DNA from: Alphaproteobacteria bacterium UBA3002
GTDB taxonomy: Bacteria; Pseudomonadota; Alphaproteobacteria; Rickettsiales; UBA3002
Length of the DNA stretch: 31,974 bases
NCBI GenBank assembly: GCA_002346425.1
Contig: DDZS01000032.1
Span: 800-32,773 of the forward strand
Reading direction: 5' to 3'
This document shows positions 17,122 to 25,995 of this stretch, piece after piece; positions within the stretch are counted from its first letter, which is position 1, and the number at the start of each line of letters is the position of its first letter. The notes under the pieces were generated by a model that had not been told where the DNA came from, did not search any database, and saw only the letters and a program-made list of their open reading frames with translations. Both the position numbers and the translations under genes were made by a program.

Positions 17122-17788
17122 TCAATCTAACGAAACCGTGCTGGCGTTAAAAGGCATTCAGCATGCCTATGACGATGTTGAGGTATTGCAAGGCGTCGAC
17201 TTGGACATTGCGCGCGGCGATATCGTGGCGCTCACCGGGCCGAGCGGCTCAGGGAAAACGACGCTGTTACAAATCGCTGGCCTATTGAATCGCCCCCAAT
17301 CTGGCGAGGTTGCCTTGCTTGGAGAGACGGTGCAGGAAAAAGCGCGCCAAAACATCCGCCGCGATACGCTGGGTTTTGTGTTTCAGTTTCATCACCTGCT
17401 ACCCGAATGCGATGTGTTAGAAAATGTACTTATGCCCATCATGATCGCACGCGGCGACATGACCGCAGGACGGGCGCGCGCCGTGGATTTATTAGAGCGG
17501 GTAGGGCTTAGCCATCGTATCGATCACCGTCCCTCGGAACTCTCCGGTGGTGAGCGGCAGCGGGTTGCACTGGTCCGCGCTTTGATTCACCGCCCGGCTT
17601 TGTTATTGGCGGATGAACCGACCGGTAATTTGGATGGAGAAAAAAGCCGCGCCATCTGGGCCTTGCTGAAAGAGCTGGTATTAGAAGAACATTGCTCTGT
17701 CCTGTTGGCCACGCATAGCGATGAGTTGGCCAATTCTGCGCAACGTCATGTCCGCCTGACAGGAGGGCGGCTGGAGACGGTGCGGTGA
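17114..17788 (+). CDS. lolD: Lipoprotein-releasing system ATP-binding protein
   Basis: The 224-residue ATPase subunit paired with LolC. Walker A is GPSGSGKTT (residues 42-50), the Q-loop lies in FVFQFHHLLPE, the ABC signature is LSGGERQRVALVRAL, and Walker B is LLLADEPTGNLD, followed by the switch His in LATHSDE. FQFHHLLPE is the usual LolD Q-loop region. It starts eight bases inside lolC and ends in a four-base overlap with dnaE (GTGA). Confidence 0.96.
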   Translation: MVDQSNETVLALKGIQHAYDDVEVLQGVDLDIARGDIVALTGPSGSGKTTLLQIAGLLNRPQSGEVALLGETVQEKARQNIRRDTLGFVFQFHHLLPECDVLENVLMPIMIARGDMTAGRARAVDLLERVGLSHRIDHRPSELSGGERQRVALVRALIHRPALLLADEPTGNLDGEKSRAIWALLKELVLEEHCSVLLATHSDELANSAQRHVRLTGGRLETVR

Positions 17789-20700
17789 GTTTCGTTCATT
17801 TGCGGGTGCGCAGCCCCTATTCGTTACTGCGCGGGGCAATGCGCATCCCCGAATTGCTCAAGCGCTGTCAAGTCGACGGCATGCCCGCCGTCGCCATTAC
17901 CGATTACGACAATATGTTCGGCTCGCTGGAATTTTCGCAAGCCGCCAGCAAAGCCGGGGTGCAGCCGATTATCGGCACGACTATTTCTGTCAAACCCTAT
18001 GGAGAAACTGCGACGCTCCAGCATAAATCGCAAACCGATGAACTGTTGCTGATCGCAAAAGACCATACAGGCTATGGTAATTTGCTGGCGCTCTCTTCCA
18101 AAGCCTATACGGCCCCGGTTGACGATCTGGCTCCGGTCTTATCCTATGCCGATGTTGAAGCACATGCTGACGGCGTTATAGCTTTGGCTGGCGGGCCATT
18201 CGGGGGGATTGGCCGCGCGCTGGCAAACGGGCAAATGCAACATGCCGATGCCCTGTGCGATTTTCTGCATCGCGCTTTTGGGGACCGTTTTTATTTAGAA
18301 CTGATGCGCCATGGATTGGAATCCGAGAAGCGCATTGAGCCGGGGCTTGTTGATCTGGCAGTACGGAAGAACATACCATTAGTAGCGACCAATCATGTCT
18401 TTTTCGAGAATAAGGAAATGTATGAAGCCCATGATGCGCTGCTTTGCGTCGCGGAAGGCCGTTATGTCTCGGAAGTAGATCGCCCACGCGTCAACCCGCA
18501 GCATTATTTGAAAACCCCGCAGGAAATGCAGGCCCTTTTCAGCGACATTCCCGAAGCGATCGAGAATAGCTTACATATCGCAAAGCGTTGCGCCATCATG
18601 TCGCCCGCCCGCGCACCGATTCTGCCTAGCTTTCATGAAGAAGACGCCGAAGGTCACGCGCTGAATGAGACCGAAGCGTTGACCAAACACGCACAAGACG
18701 GTTTAGAAGCGCGATTGAAAGCGCATGTCTATACCGATAATATGGACGAGGCTGCGCGCGAAGCCGTTGCCAAACCCTATCGTGATCGACTCGCTTATGA
18801 GCTGGACGTGATCATCACCATGAAATTTCCGGGCTACTTCCTGATCGTATCGGATTTCATTACCTGGGCGAAAGAGCAGGGCATTCCAGTAGGCCCGGGT
18901 CGTGGTTCGGGTGCCGGATCGGTCGTGGCCTGGTCGTTATTGATTACCGACCTGGACCCCTTGCGGTATGGACTGATTTTTGAGCGTTTCCTCAACCCCG
19001 AACGTGTCTCCATGCCTGACTTCGATATCGACTTTTGTCAGGAACGTCGCGACGAAGTGATCAGCTATGTGCAGAAGAAATATGGTTTCGACAAAGTCGC
19101 GCAGATCATCACTTTTGGTAAATTACAGGCGCGTGCCGTGTTGCGCGATGTCGGTCGCGTGCTGCAAATGCCGTATGGTCAGGTCGATAAAATCTGTAAA
19201 CTGGTCCCGAATAATCCAGCCAATCCCTGTACCTTGGAAGAGGCATTGGATCTGGAGCCGGAATTACGTCGCCAGATGAAATCGGAAGAGGCGGTCGAAC
19301 AACTTATCAAGATCGCGCTAAAGCTGGAAGGATTATACCGCCATGCATCGACACATGCGGCAGGCGTGGTGATTGCAGACCGGCAACTGGACGAATTGGT
19401 CCCGGTCTATCGCGATCCGAAGTCCGAAATGCCGGTTACGCAATATTCCATGAAATATGCCGAAATGGCCGGCCTGGTAAAATTCGACTTTCTTGGCTTA
19501 AAAACGCTGACCGTATTGCAGCAAACCGTGAACTTCCTGAAAGACCGCGGCATCGAGGTTGATTTGTCGCAACTCCCCGAAGGCGATCCGAAAGCCTATG
19601 AATTGCTTTCCGCAGGCAATACGATTGGCGTCTTCCAGTTTGAATCCGCCGGTATGCAGGATGCGCTGCGCAAGCTAAAACCCGACCGTTTTGAAGACCT
19701 GATCGCACTCGGCGCGCTCTACCGACCGGGGCCGATGGACAATATTCCGACCTATATCGACTGTAAGCATGGGCGCAAGGAACCGGATTATTTGCACCCC
19801 ATGTTGACCGAGGTGCTGCGTGAAACGCATGGCGTGATCATTTATCAGGAGCAGGTGCAGAAAATTGCCCAGGTGATGGGCGGTTATACGCTGGGCGGCG
19901 CAGATTTGCTGCGCCGGGCGATGGGGAAAAAGATCAAAGCGGAGATGGACGCCCAGCGTGAAATTTTCACCAAAGGCGCGACTGCAAACAAGGTCTCCAC
20001 GAAACAGTCCGGCGAAATTTTCGATCTCGTGGCCAAGTTCGCGGGCTATGGCTTTAACAAGTCGCACGCGGCGGCATACGCGCTAATCGCCTATCAAACG
20101 GCATATCTAAAGGCCAATTACCCGGTAGAATTCATTGCAGCTTCCATGAATTACGAGATGCATTCGACCGATAAGCTCAGCATCTTTAAACAAGAAGCGC
20201 AGAAATTCGGCATTGAAGTCTTGCCGCCGGATGTGAATCACTCCTATCCCCATTTTGCCGTGGAGAGTGGGTCCATACGCTACGCCTTAGCTGCTATTAA
20301 AAATGTCGGCGAACAGGCGATGCAGGTCATCGTTGATGAGCGCGAGAAAAATGGCGCCTTTTCCGATATGGGAGACTTCGTGAAACGCGTCGATGCAGGC
20401 AGCATGAATCGCCGCCAGTTGGAGCATCTCATTGCCGCGGGTGCCTTTGACAGCCTGAACAGTAACCGCAAACAATTATTCGAATCGACCGACATTCTTC
20501 TCGCAGAAAACAGCAATGCCTCGCGCGAGCGGGATAGCAATCAAAACTCTCTTTTTGGCGCGATGGACGCGACAGCAGCGCCCGCTATTCCGCTGCGGCC
20601 CACCGCGGACTGGCATACCATCGATCGCTTGCAAAAAGAATATGAGGCGATTGGCTTTTATTTGTCTGACCATCCGTTAAGCGCTTACGCACCACTATTG

Positions 20701-21240
20701 GAGCAAGCGGGGATTGCGCCGCTCGGTGAAATCGAATCCCGCCTCGGCGCCACCTATGGCGGCATTTCCTTTGCTGGCATCGTCACGGGTAAAAAAGTGA
20801 AGCTTTCCCCCAAAGGCAAATTCGCTTTTGTGCAATTATCGGATGTCACCGGGTGGGCAGAATGCTCGGTATTTGATGAAGAGCTTCTGGCGCGTAGTAG
20901 CGATTTGCTGGAAAACGGCACGATGGTGCTAGTGCGCGGTGAGGGCAAGAAAGACGAAGGCGGAAGTCGCCTAATTGCCAAAAGCATCGAATCGCTGGAT
21001 AATTGGACACAGAATCGACGGCAAAGCGCGCTGCGGCTCACCTTATCGCATTGTAAAGACTTGGCAGAGTTGCAAAGCTTACTCGGAGATCCCAAGCCTA
21101 ACGCAAGCAGTGTGGAATTATGGGTGAAAGCGGCCGATTATATGGTGGAAATGAAGCTGCCGCAGCGATTTGCCGTCGATCCGCATACACTGGCGCAGAT
21201 TCAGTCACTCCCCATGGTCGAGAAAGCCATTCTGACGTAA
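17785..21240 (+). CDS. dnaE: DNA polymerase III subunit alpha
   Basis: The 1151-residue replicative polymerase subunit. An N-terminal PHP domain begins FVHLRVRSPYSLLRGAMR; the second histidine of the metal-binding HxH pattern is Arg here, consistent with the inactive PHP domains of proteobacterial DnaE1. The palm carries PDFDIDF with Asp412 and Asp414, and a third catalytic Asp568 in KFDFLGL. GPGRGSGAGSVVAW and the long fingers region match the family, and an OB-fold (GGISFAGIVTGKKVKLSPKG) lies near the C-terminus. The start is GTG, overlapping the lolD stop. Confidence 0.97.
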   Translation: MSFVHLRVRSPYSLLRGAMRIPELLKRCQVDGMPAVAITDYDNMFGSLEFSQAASKAGVQPIIGTTISVKPYGETATLQHKSQTDELLLIAKDHTGYGNLLALSSKAYTAPVDDLAPVLSYADVEAHADGVIALAGGPFGGIGRALANGQMQHADALCDFLHRAFGDRFYLELMRHGLESEKRIEPGLVDLAVRKNIPLVATNHVFFENKEMYEAHDALLCVAEGRYVSEVDRPRVNPQHYLKTPQEMQALFSDIPEAIENSLHIAKRCAIMSPARAPILPSFHEEDAEGHALNETEALTKHAQDGLEARLKAHVYTDNMDEAAREAVAKPYRDRLAYELDVIITMKFPGYFLIVSDFITWAKEQGIPVGPGRGSGAGSVVAWSLLITDLDPLRYGLIFERFLNPERVSMPDFDIDFCQERRDEVISYVQKKYGFDKVAQIITFGKLQARAVLRDVGRVLQMPYGQVDKICKLVPNNPANPCTLEEALDLEPELRRQMKSEEAVEQLIKIALKLEGLYRHASTHAAGVVIADRQLDELVPVYRDPKSEMPVTQYSMKYAEMAGLVKFDFLGLKTLTVLQQTVNFLKDRGIEVDLSQLPEGDPKAYELLSAGNTIGVFQFESAGMQDALRKLKPDRFEDLIALGALYRPGPMDNIPTYIDCKHGRKEPDYLHPMLTEVLRETHGVIIYQEQVQKIAQVMGGYTLGGADLLRRAMGKKIKAEMDAQREIFTKGATANKVSTKQSGEIFDLVAKFAGYGFNKSHAAAYALIAYQTAYLKANYPVEFIAASMNYEMHSTDKLSIFKQEAQKFGIEVLPPDVNHSYPHFAVESGSIRYALAAIKNVGEQAMQVIVDEREKNGAFSDMGDFVKRVDAGSMNRRQLEHLIAAGAFDSLNSNRKQLFESTDILLAENSNASRERDSNQNSLFGAMDATAAPAIPLRPTADWHTIDRLQKEYEAIGFYLSDHPLSAYAPLLEQAGIAPLGEIESRLGATYGGISFAGIVTGKKVKLSPKGKFAFVQLSDVTGWAECSVFDEELLARSSDLLENGTMVLVRGEGKKDEGGSRLIAKSIESLDNWTQNRRQSALRLTLSHCKDLAELQSLLGDPKPNASSVELWVKAADYMVEMKLPQRFAVDPHTLAQIQSLPMVEKAILT

Positions 21241-21281
21241 AAGCCTTTGCCAACGCCCTTATCCCCCGCTAGAACCGGCGC

Positions 21282-22139
21282 ATGAGCGAGCATTATATCC
21301 TGACCATCTCTTGCCCGGACGCAGCCAATATCGTGGCCTCGGTAGCGGGCTTTGTCGCCGGAAAAGGCGGCTTTATCAATGAATTGACGCAATATGGCGA
21401 CCCGGAGAGCAAGCGCTTTTTCTTGCGGATGGATTGGCTGGCCGGTGAAAACCCGCCGGAAAAAGAAGCCGTAGAAACCGCCTTTCAAAGCGAGGTCGCC
21501 GACCGCTTTCAAATGACGTGGCAATTACGCCGCGCAAATCGTAAGCAGCGCCTGATCCTGATGGTCTCCAAAGCCGGGCATTGCCTGAATGATTTATTGC
21601 ATCGTTACAGTACCGGTAGCCTGCCGGTCGACATTCCTGCGGTGATCTCCAACCATGAGGATTTACGCGAAATTGTCGAATGGCATGGCCTGCCATTCCA
21701 TTATTTACCCATTACCAAACAAACAAAAATGGAACAGGAAACCCAAGTATGGGAATTGTTCCAACACTGCGAGGCCGATCTGGTCGTGCTGGCGCGGTAT
21801 ATGCAGATTTTAAGTCCCGGCCTCTCCGCAAAACTGTCGGGCAAAGCCATTAATATCCACCATTCCTTCTTGCCGGGTTTCAAAGGTGCCAAACCTTATC
21901 ATCAGGCGCATGCGCGGGGGGTTAAACTAATCGGTGCTACCGCCCATTATGTGACTGACGATCTGGATGAAGGCCCGATTATCGAGCAGGAAGTGACCCG
22001 TGTGGATCACGCGCAAACGCCCGACGAATTGGTTTCAATCGGACGGGATATCGAATCTGTCGTTCTGGCACGCGCGGTGAAATACCATTGCGAGCATCGC
22101 GTTTTACTAAACGGCAATAAAACCGTGGTATTTAAATAA
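21282..22139 (+). CDS. purU: Formyltetrahydrofolate deformylase
   Basis: A 285-residue enzyme hydrolysing 10-formyl-tetrahydrofolate to tetrahydrofolate and formate, balancing one-carbon pools for purine synthesis. An N-terminal ACT domain (residues ~5-80, beginning YILTISCPDAANIVASVAGF) precedes the formyltransferase-fold domain, which contains LARYMQILSP, INIHHSFLPGFKGAKPYHQA and GATAHYVTDDLDEGPII with the family's Asn, His and Asp catalytic residues. No good ribosome site precedes the ATG, and 41 nt separate it from dnaE, so it may have its own signals. It converges on yggT with four bases between. Confidence 0.95.
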   Translation: MSEHYILTISCPDAANIVASVAGFVAGKGGFINELTQYGDPESKRFFLRMDWLAGENPPEKEAVETAFQSEVADRFQMTWQLRRANRKQRLILMVSKAGHCLNDLLHRYSTGSLPVDIPAVISNHEDLREIVEWHGLPFHYLPITKQTKMEQETQVWELFQHCEADLVVLARYMQILSPGLSAKLSGKAINIHHSFLPGFKGAKPYHQAHARGVKLIGATAHYVTDDLDEGPIIEQEVTRVDHAQTPDELVSIGRDIESVVLARAVKYHCEHRVLLNGNKTVVFK

Positions 22140-22143
22140 TCTG

Positions 22144-22431
22144 CTATAAATTATAGAGATAGCTCACCATCATATCCTGCACCAGTCGGATGAGCAGGAA
22201 GAGGATCAAAGGCGACAAATCAACCCCGCCGAGATTCGGCAAATAGCGCCGGATTCGGCTAAGCACCGGCTCAATAATTTTTCCTAACATGCTATAGATT
22301 TTGCTCACAAACTGGTTGTAGCGATTGATGATATCAAACGAGTAGAGCAGGCTGATCACCACATAGATAATCAGCGCCAAACTATAGAAATCCAGCAGCG
22401 TATAGAAGAAATTGATAAACGGATTGAGCAT
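22144..22431 (-). CDS. yggT: YggT family membrane protein
   Basis: A 95-residue protein with two hydrophobic helices (about residues 15-32 and 70-90) separated by a polar loop. The loop segment IIEPVLSRIRRYLPNLGGVDLSPLILFLLI is the standard YggT signature. Its molecular role is uncertain; relatives are linked to membrane or cell-envelope homeostasis, and YlmG of this family to division or plastid organisation. It reads divergently from the flagellin gene across a 148-nt spacer. Confidence 0.92.
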   Translation of the reverse strand: MLNPFINFFYTLLDFYSLALIIYVVISLLYSFDIINRYNQFVSKIYSMLGKIIEPVLSRIRRYLPNLGGVDLSPLILFLLIRLVQDMMVSYLYNL

Positions 22432-22500
22432 AGGGCTATTGAGCGGGAAAATGGCGGTCAGTCAATGCCTAAGAATGGTGTTGGGATAATCCAGTCAATC

Positions 22501-22515
22501 TTAATGCTTTTTTAA
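22501..22515 (+). promoter_or_regulatory. CtrA-type binding site upstream of flagellin
   Basis: TTAA at 22501-22504 and TTAA at 22512-22515 are separated by exactly seven bases, the full consensus of the alphaproteobacterial cell-cycle regulator CtrA (TTAA-N7-TTAA). It lies 65 nt before the flagellin ATG, a reasonable place for activation. CtrA control of flagellar genes is well established in the class. Confidence 0.6.
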
Positions 22516-22544
22516 GAACTTTCTGCTATGCTGACGCTAATAAA

Positions 22545-22573
22545 TGGTTTGCATAAGATAAACCAACAAGGAG
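22545..22573 (+). promoter_or_regulatory. Flagellin leader hairpin and ribosome-binding site
   Basis: TGGTTT (22545-22550) and AAACCA (22560-22565) form a six-base-pair stem around a nine-base loop. They are followed at once by AAGGAG (22568-22573), six bases before the ATG. The ribosome site is the best match to consensus among the forward genes here, as expected for an abundant protein. A hairpin at this position could affect mRNA stability or translation. Confidence 0.4.
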
Positions 22574-22579
22574 CTAGAC

Positions 22580-23410
22580 ATGGTAAATTCACTCAGCAGT
22601 TCTGCAGGTGCGGGCGTGATCGCCGCATCAATGCGCAATCAAACCTCGCAATTATCGGCAAAACTGACTCAGGCGGCCAGCGGTAATCGCATTAATCGTG
22701 CATTGGAAGATATCGCGTCACTTTCCATCGCGACCAGCCTTTCGTCCCAAGTAACCACGTTGCGAGCTGCATCGGACAATATTTCACAAGCTTCGAGTTT
22801 TTTAGGAGTGGCCGATGGTGCATTAGGTCAGCAGCAGGCGATCAATGACCGCCTGACAGCGCTCGCCACGCAAGCCAATTCCGGCACATTGAGTAGCGCC
22901 GATCGTGAAGCGCTGAATCGCGAATTTCAGGCGTTAGTCGAAGAGTCGGATCGTTTGGCGACACAGACTAATTTCAACGGAACCAATTTGCTCGACGGCT
23001 CGTTGGCAGAAGCGGGAGCGAGTTTTCAGATCGGTGAAAATGCTACGGATTCCGTCGCATTATTGATAGAAGACACCCAGTCCAACCGCTTATTTGGTGA
23101 ACAGTCGCTTGATCTGCTAAGCGCAGAAAATGCCGGCGCGGCGCTTGATGCGCTAAGCGGTGCGCGTGATCTATTAAGCGCTGAGCGCGCCAATGTGGGC
23201 GCTTTCCAACAAGCGCTGGATTTTGCAGGCGCGAATATCGAATCAGCCATACAGAATCAGGAAGCTGCGCGCGCGAATCTGATCGACACCGATATCGCCG
23301 CCAATGCGACCGAACGTTCACTGCTCGAAGTGCAGCGACAAGCGAGCATCGCGACCTTGTCACAAACCAACCGGATGTCAGGCAATATTTTAAAACTGCT
23401 CGTGGAATAA
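22580..23410 (+). CDS. fliC: Flagellin (short, D0/D1 only)
   Basis: A 276-residue filament protein. The N-terminal D0/D1 helices (QLSAKLTQAASGNRINRALEDIASLSIATSL, then SSFLGVADGALGQ) and the C-terminal half (ARANLIDTDIAANATERSLLEVQRQASIATL, ending NRMSGNILKLL) match flagellin. Almost no variable D2/D3 domain lies between them, giving a minimal flagellin like those common in alphaproteobacteria. There is no signal peptide, as expected for export through the flagellar machine. No other flagellar gene is in the window. The gene overlaps the convergent DUF721 gene by 21 bases. Confidence 0.93.
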   Translation: MVNSLSSSAGAGVIAASMRNQTSQLSAKLTQAASGNRINRALEDIASLSIATSLSSQVTTLRAASDNISQASSFLGVADGALGQQQAINDRLTALATQANSGTLSSADREALNREFQALVEESDRLATQTNFNGTNLLDGSLAEAGASFQIGENATDSVALLIEDTQSNRLFGEQSLDLLSAENAGAALDALSGARDLLSAERANVGAFQQALDFAGANIESAIQNQEAARANLIDTDIAANATERSLLEVQRQASIATLSQTNRMSGNILKLLVE

Positions 23411-23866
23411 CTGCTGGCGCAAACGCGCGACGCTGGCCAGCCGCTCTTTTAATTCGGCATCTTCAACCTGTGCAGTCAGCGCAGTGATCTCCGCCTCTTG
23501 CTCGGCTGATAACGGCGGTAATGGGGGCAATGGCGGCTCCTTTTCAGGCAGTACGTGCTGACGGATAATCAACTGATCGACCGCGCGATATCCTACATAG
23601 GTCGTGATCTTTTCCAGAATCATCTCGGACTGATAATGCAGCTGCGTGGCAAAGGCGGGATCGCACCAAACGGTAAGGCTACGCCGCTGCATCTGGCCGC
23701 TGATCTTTTGCGGCACACACATTGCGGCCAATTCTTCACCGACAATCTGCGGCCAGTTTCGCAAAATCGCATCCGATCCGAAACCGCGTTTTTGTTCCGA
23801 CGTCTTCAACGCGGGCTTTACCAGATCATAGAGACTCCGCTCGCGCTTATAGCGTCGCTGGCTCAT
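23390..23866 (-). CDS. DUF721 / DciA-like protein
   Basis: A 158-residue protein with the DUF721 core in its first ~100 residues: basic N-terminus, LYDLVKPAL, ILRNWPQIVGEELAAMCVPQKI, then LTVWCDPAFATQLHYQSEMIL. The N-terminal domain of this family is the KH-like fold of DciA, the replicative helicase loader of most bacteria lacking DnaC, so a replication role is possible. The C-terminus is a Pro-rich linker (PPLPPLPPL) and a charged helix. The ATG at 23866 overlaps the rnhB stop by ATGA and is preferred to an upstream ATG at 23920. Confidence 0.82.
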   Translation of the reverse strand: MSQRRYKRERSLYDLVKPALKTSEQKRGFGSDAILRNWPQIVGEELAAMCVPQKISGQMQRRSLTVWCDPAFATQLHYQSEMILEKITTYVGYRAVDQLIIRQHVLPEKEPPLPPLPPLSAEQEAEITALTAQVEDAELKERLASVARLRQQLFHEQF

Positions 23867-24468
23867 AGATTTTCCAATAATTTCTGAATGGGTTTGAAGC
23901 TTCGGCGATGTTCCGGGCATGGGCCCAACTGCTGCAACGCTAGTTGATGCTGTTTGGTGCCATAGCCCTTATGCGCGGCAAAAGCGTAACCCGGATGCGC
24001 GGTATCCAGCTCAACCATCATACGATCGCGTGTGACCTTCGCTAGAATAGAAGCCGCGGCAATACTGGCCGAACGGCAATCGCCCTGCACAAATGTTTGC
24101 ACGCCGCAAGAAAGTATCGGCGGCCGATTCCCATCGACCAATGCCAATTGCACGGGCGCTGTCACGCAGATGGCGCTATGCGCACGTTGCATCGCCAATA
24201 AACTGGCTTGCAGGATATTATGGGTGTCTATTTCCTGTGCTGTGACGACGCCGATGCCATAATGCGTTTCCTGCATCAGCGCTTCGCTTAGATTTTCACG
24301 ATGCTGCTTTTTTAGTTTTTTGGAATCGTTGAGTTCATGATAGCCGGAAAAATCAGGGGTCAGGCATACCGCTGCCGCAACCACTGGTCCGGCCCAAGGT
24401 CCGCGCCCAGCTTCATCGATCCCGCAAAAAGGAATGGTAAACTGGGCGTCGACATTTTCCAATAACAT
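23863..24468 (-). CDS. rnhB: Ribonuclease HII
   Basis: A 201-residue endonuclease that cuts the RNA strand of RNA-DNA hybrids and removes single misincorporated ribonucleotides. The signature GIDEAGRGPWAGPVVAAAV contains catalytic Asp18 and Glu19; DSKKL at 48-52, VDGN with Asp112, and SIAAASILAKVTRDR follow. Length is normal. It starts four bases after the lytic transglycosylase gene and overlaps the DUF721 gene, forming a small minus-strand operon. Confidence 0.96.
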   Translation of the reverse strand: MLLENVDAQFTIPFCGIDEAGRGPWAGPVVAAAVCLTPDFSGYHELNDSKKLKKQHRENLSEALMQETHYGIGVVTAQEIDTHNILQASLLAMQRAHSAICVTAPVQLALVDGNRPPILSCGVQTFVQGDCRSASIAAASILAKVTRDRMMVELDTAHPGYAFAAHKGYGTKQHQLALQQLGPCPEHRRSFKPIQKLLENL

Positions 24469-24472
24469 GGGT

Positions 24473-25921
24473 TTATAGCGGCTTCACCTGTGGCCATTGG
24501 CCGTTAAGCAAGGATGCGGCCGTCGTAGAGTTCCCGCCTTCCATCCGTTGATAAACCATCTGATTGGCGAGCACCTGAATGACATATTGCCGCGTTTCCC
24601 GGTATGGAATCATTTCCATAAAGAGTAGCGGATCGCTGATATTCGCAAAGCGCGATTGCCATTTGATCAAATTCGCCGGTCCGGCGTTATAGGCGGCCAA
24701 CGTATGAATCAGACTATAATTAATGTAAGATTTCTGCGCCAGATAAGACAGATAATGCTGCCCTAAAATGATATTCGCTTTTGGCTCGCGAATACGGCTT
24801 ACGGTGACCGGAGAAATGGGCAGGGGCGCCAGAGATGCAACCTGCACTTCGTTTAACTGATAACGATTGACCACATAGCGCGCTGTTTGCGGCAATAATT
24901 GCATCAGCCCGGTCGCGCCGGAACTAGCGTTGCGGGCATTCGGGTTAAACTTCGACTCCTGACGCACCACGCCAAGAATCAAGGCTTTGTCCATGCGTAC
25001 CGCATCCATCGGGAACCATTCCGGCACGTTGTAGCCGCTGACCGTATGGCGATAACGGCTGCTAAGAATCGTATCGACGTCGATATTATATTCCGCGGCA
25101 ACATCGAACAGCACATTCACCTGATCATCTGTCAACCGTGGCATTGAGCTATCGACCTCGTGCTCAAGCAATTCCAGCTCATTAAATTTCTTCAGCAGAA
25201 TAACGCGTGATAATAGCTGCTGATACTCTGCATCTGTTAGAGGGGGTTGCGCCTGAGCCTGAGCAACGGTTTGCTCTTTCAGATGTTGCTGGGCGAGAAT
25301 GCCATATAATGTGTGGCCATGCTTTGCGGCTGCACGGTACAGCGCCTCGCTAGGCTCGCCAATGGCATCGGCCGCGCGCGCCTGCCAGAAAAGCGCCGCA
25401 CTTTTATACCATACGGGGGTGCGGCTACGCTCGGCAATTGCCTTAAACCCACTCAATGCCAATGCATATTGTTTGTTATTAAATAGCTGAATAGCCGCAG
25501 TCCAACCTGTGGGTCGTGCGGCATTAAATAATATATCTGACGGCTTGATCGGCGTCGTACGTTGCACAGGGTCATTCAGCATTTTGGCGACGGGTAGCAT
25601 TTTATACTTCACCATCCATGCGTGACGCTCTTCCGGGGTGGCAGAATAATCCGAATCCATTAGGCGTTGCGCCAGCGCGTAGGCTTTTAACGGATGCGCA
25701 TCGTCAAGCTGTGACAGTGATTCATCCGCACGTGCCCATTGCTTACGATGCTGCAGATCGAAGATTTGAGCAGCCAGGTTATCTTGCCGAATATCGTGCG
25801 AACTGATCGTCTCATAGCTTGCGACTGCGTCGTTCCAACGCAGCGATGCATACAGACTACTAACTAGCAATCCAATGACCACCATATAGGCGGCGATTGC
25901 TTGCATATTGATCTTTCTCAT
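24473..25921 (-). CDS. slt: Soluble-type lytic murein transglycosylase (SLT domain)
   Basis: A 482-residue cell-wall enzyme cleaving the MurNAc-GlcNAc bond to give 1,6-anhydro ends. One N-terminal hydrophobic segment (IAAYMVVIGLLVSSLYASL) acts as anchor or signal. It is followed by an alpha-helical, repeat-like region, and the SLT catalytic domain contains RQESKFNPNARNASSGATGLMQLLP with the catalytic Glu at about residue 322, then HTLAAYNAGPANLIKW. The ATG at 25921 is chosen because it puts charged MRKIN just before the hydrophobic segment; the frame stays open to 26044. It lies just upstream of rnhB on the minus strand. Confidence 0.9.
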   Translation of the reverse strand: MRKINMQAIAAYMVVIGLLVSSLYASLRWNDAVASYETISSHDIRQDNLAAQIFDLQHRKQWARADESLSQLDDAHPLKAYALAQRLMDSDYSATPEERHAWMVKYKMLPVAKMLNDPVQRTTPIKPSDILFNAARPTGWTAAIQLFNNKQYALALSGFKAIAERSRTPVWYKSAALFWQARAADAIGEPSEALYRAAAKHGHTLYGILAQQHLKEQTVAQAQAQPPLTDAEYQQLLSRVILLKKFNELELLEHEVDSSMPRLTDDQVNVLFDVAAEYNIDVDTILSSRYRHTVSGYNVPEWFPMDAVRMDKALILGVVRQESKFNPNARNASSGATGLMQLLPQTARYVVNRYQLNEVQVASLAPLPISPVTVSRIREPKANIILGQHYLSYLAQKSYINYSLIHTLAAYNAGPANLIKWQSRFANISDPLLFMEMIPYRETRQYVIQVLANQMVYQRMEGGNSTTAASLLNGQWPQVKPL

Positions 25922-25995
25922 GCGCCTACCGAATACAATTTTTATACTTTCAGGAAGCATATAGTCGAAGTGATTTAAAAATGCAAATCTGGCGG

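Noticed and set aside
22446..22480. Sigma-54 promoter (GG-N10-GC) for flagellin
   Set aside because: The GG and GC pairs present have spacings of 9 or 12, not 10.
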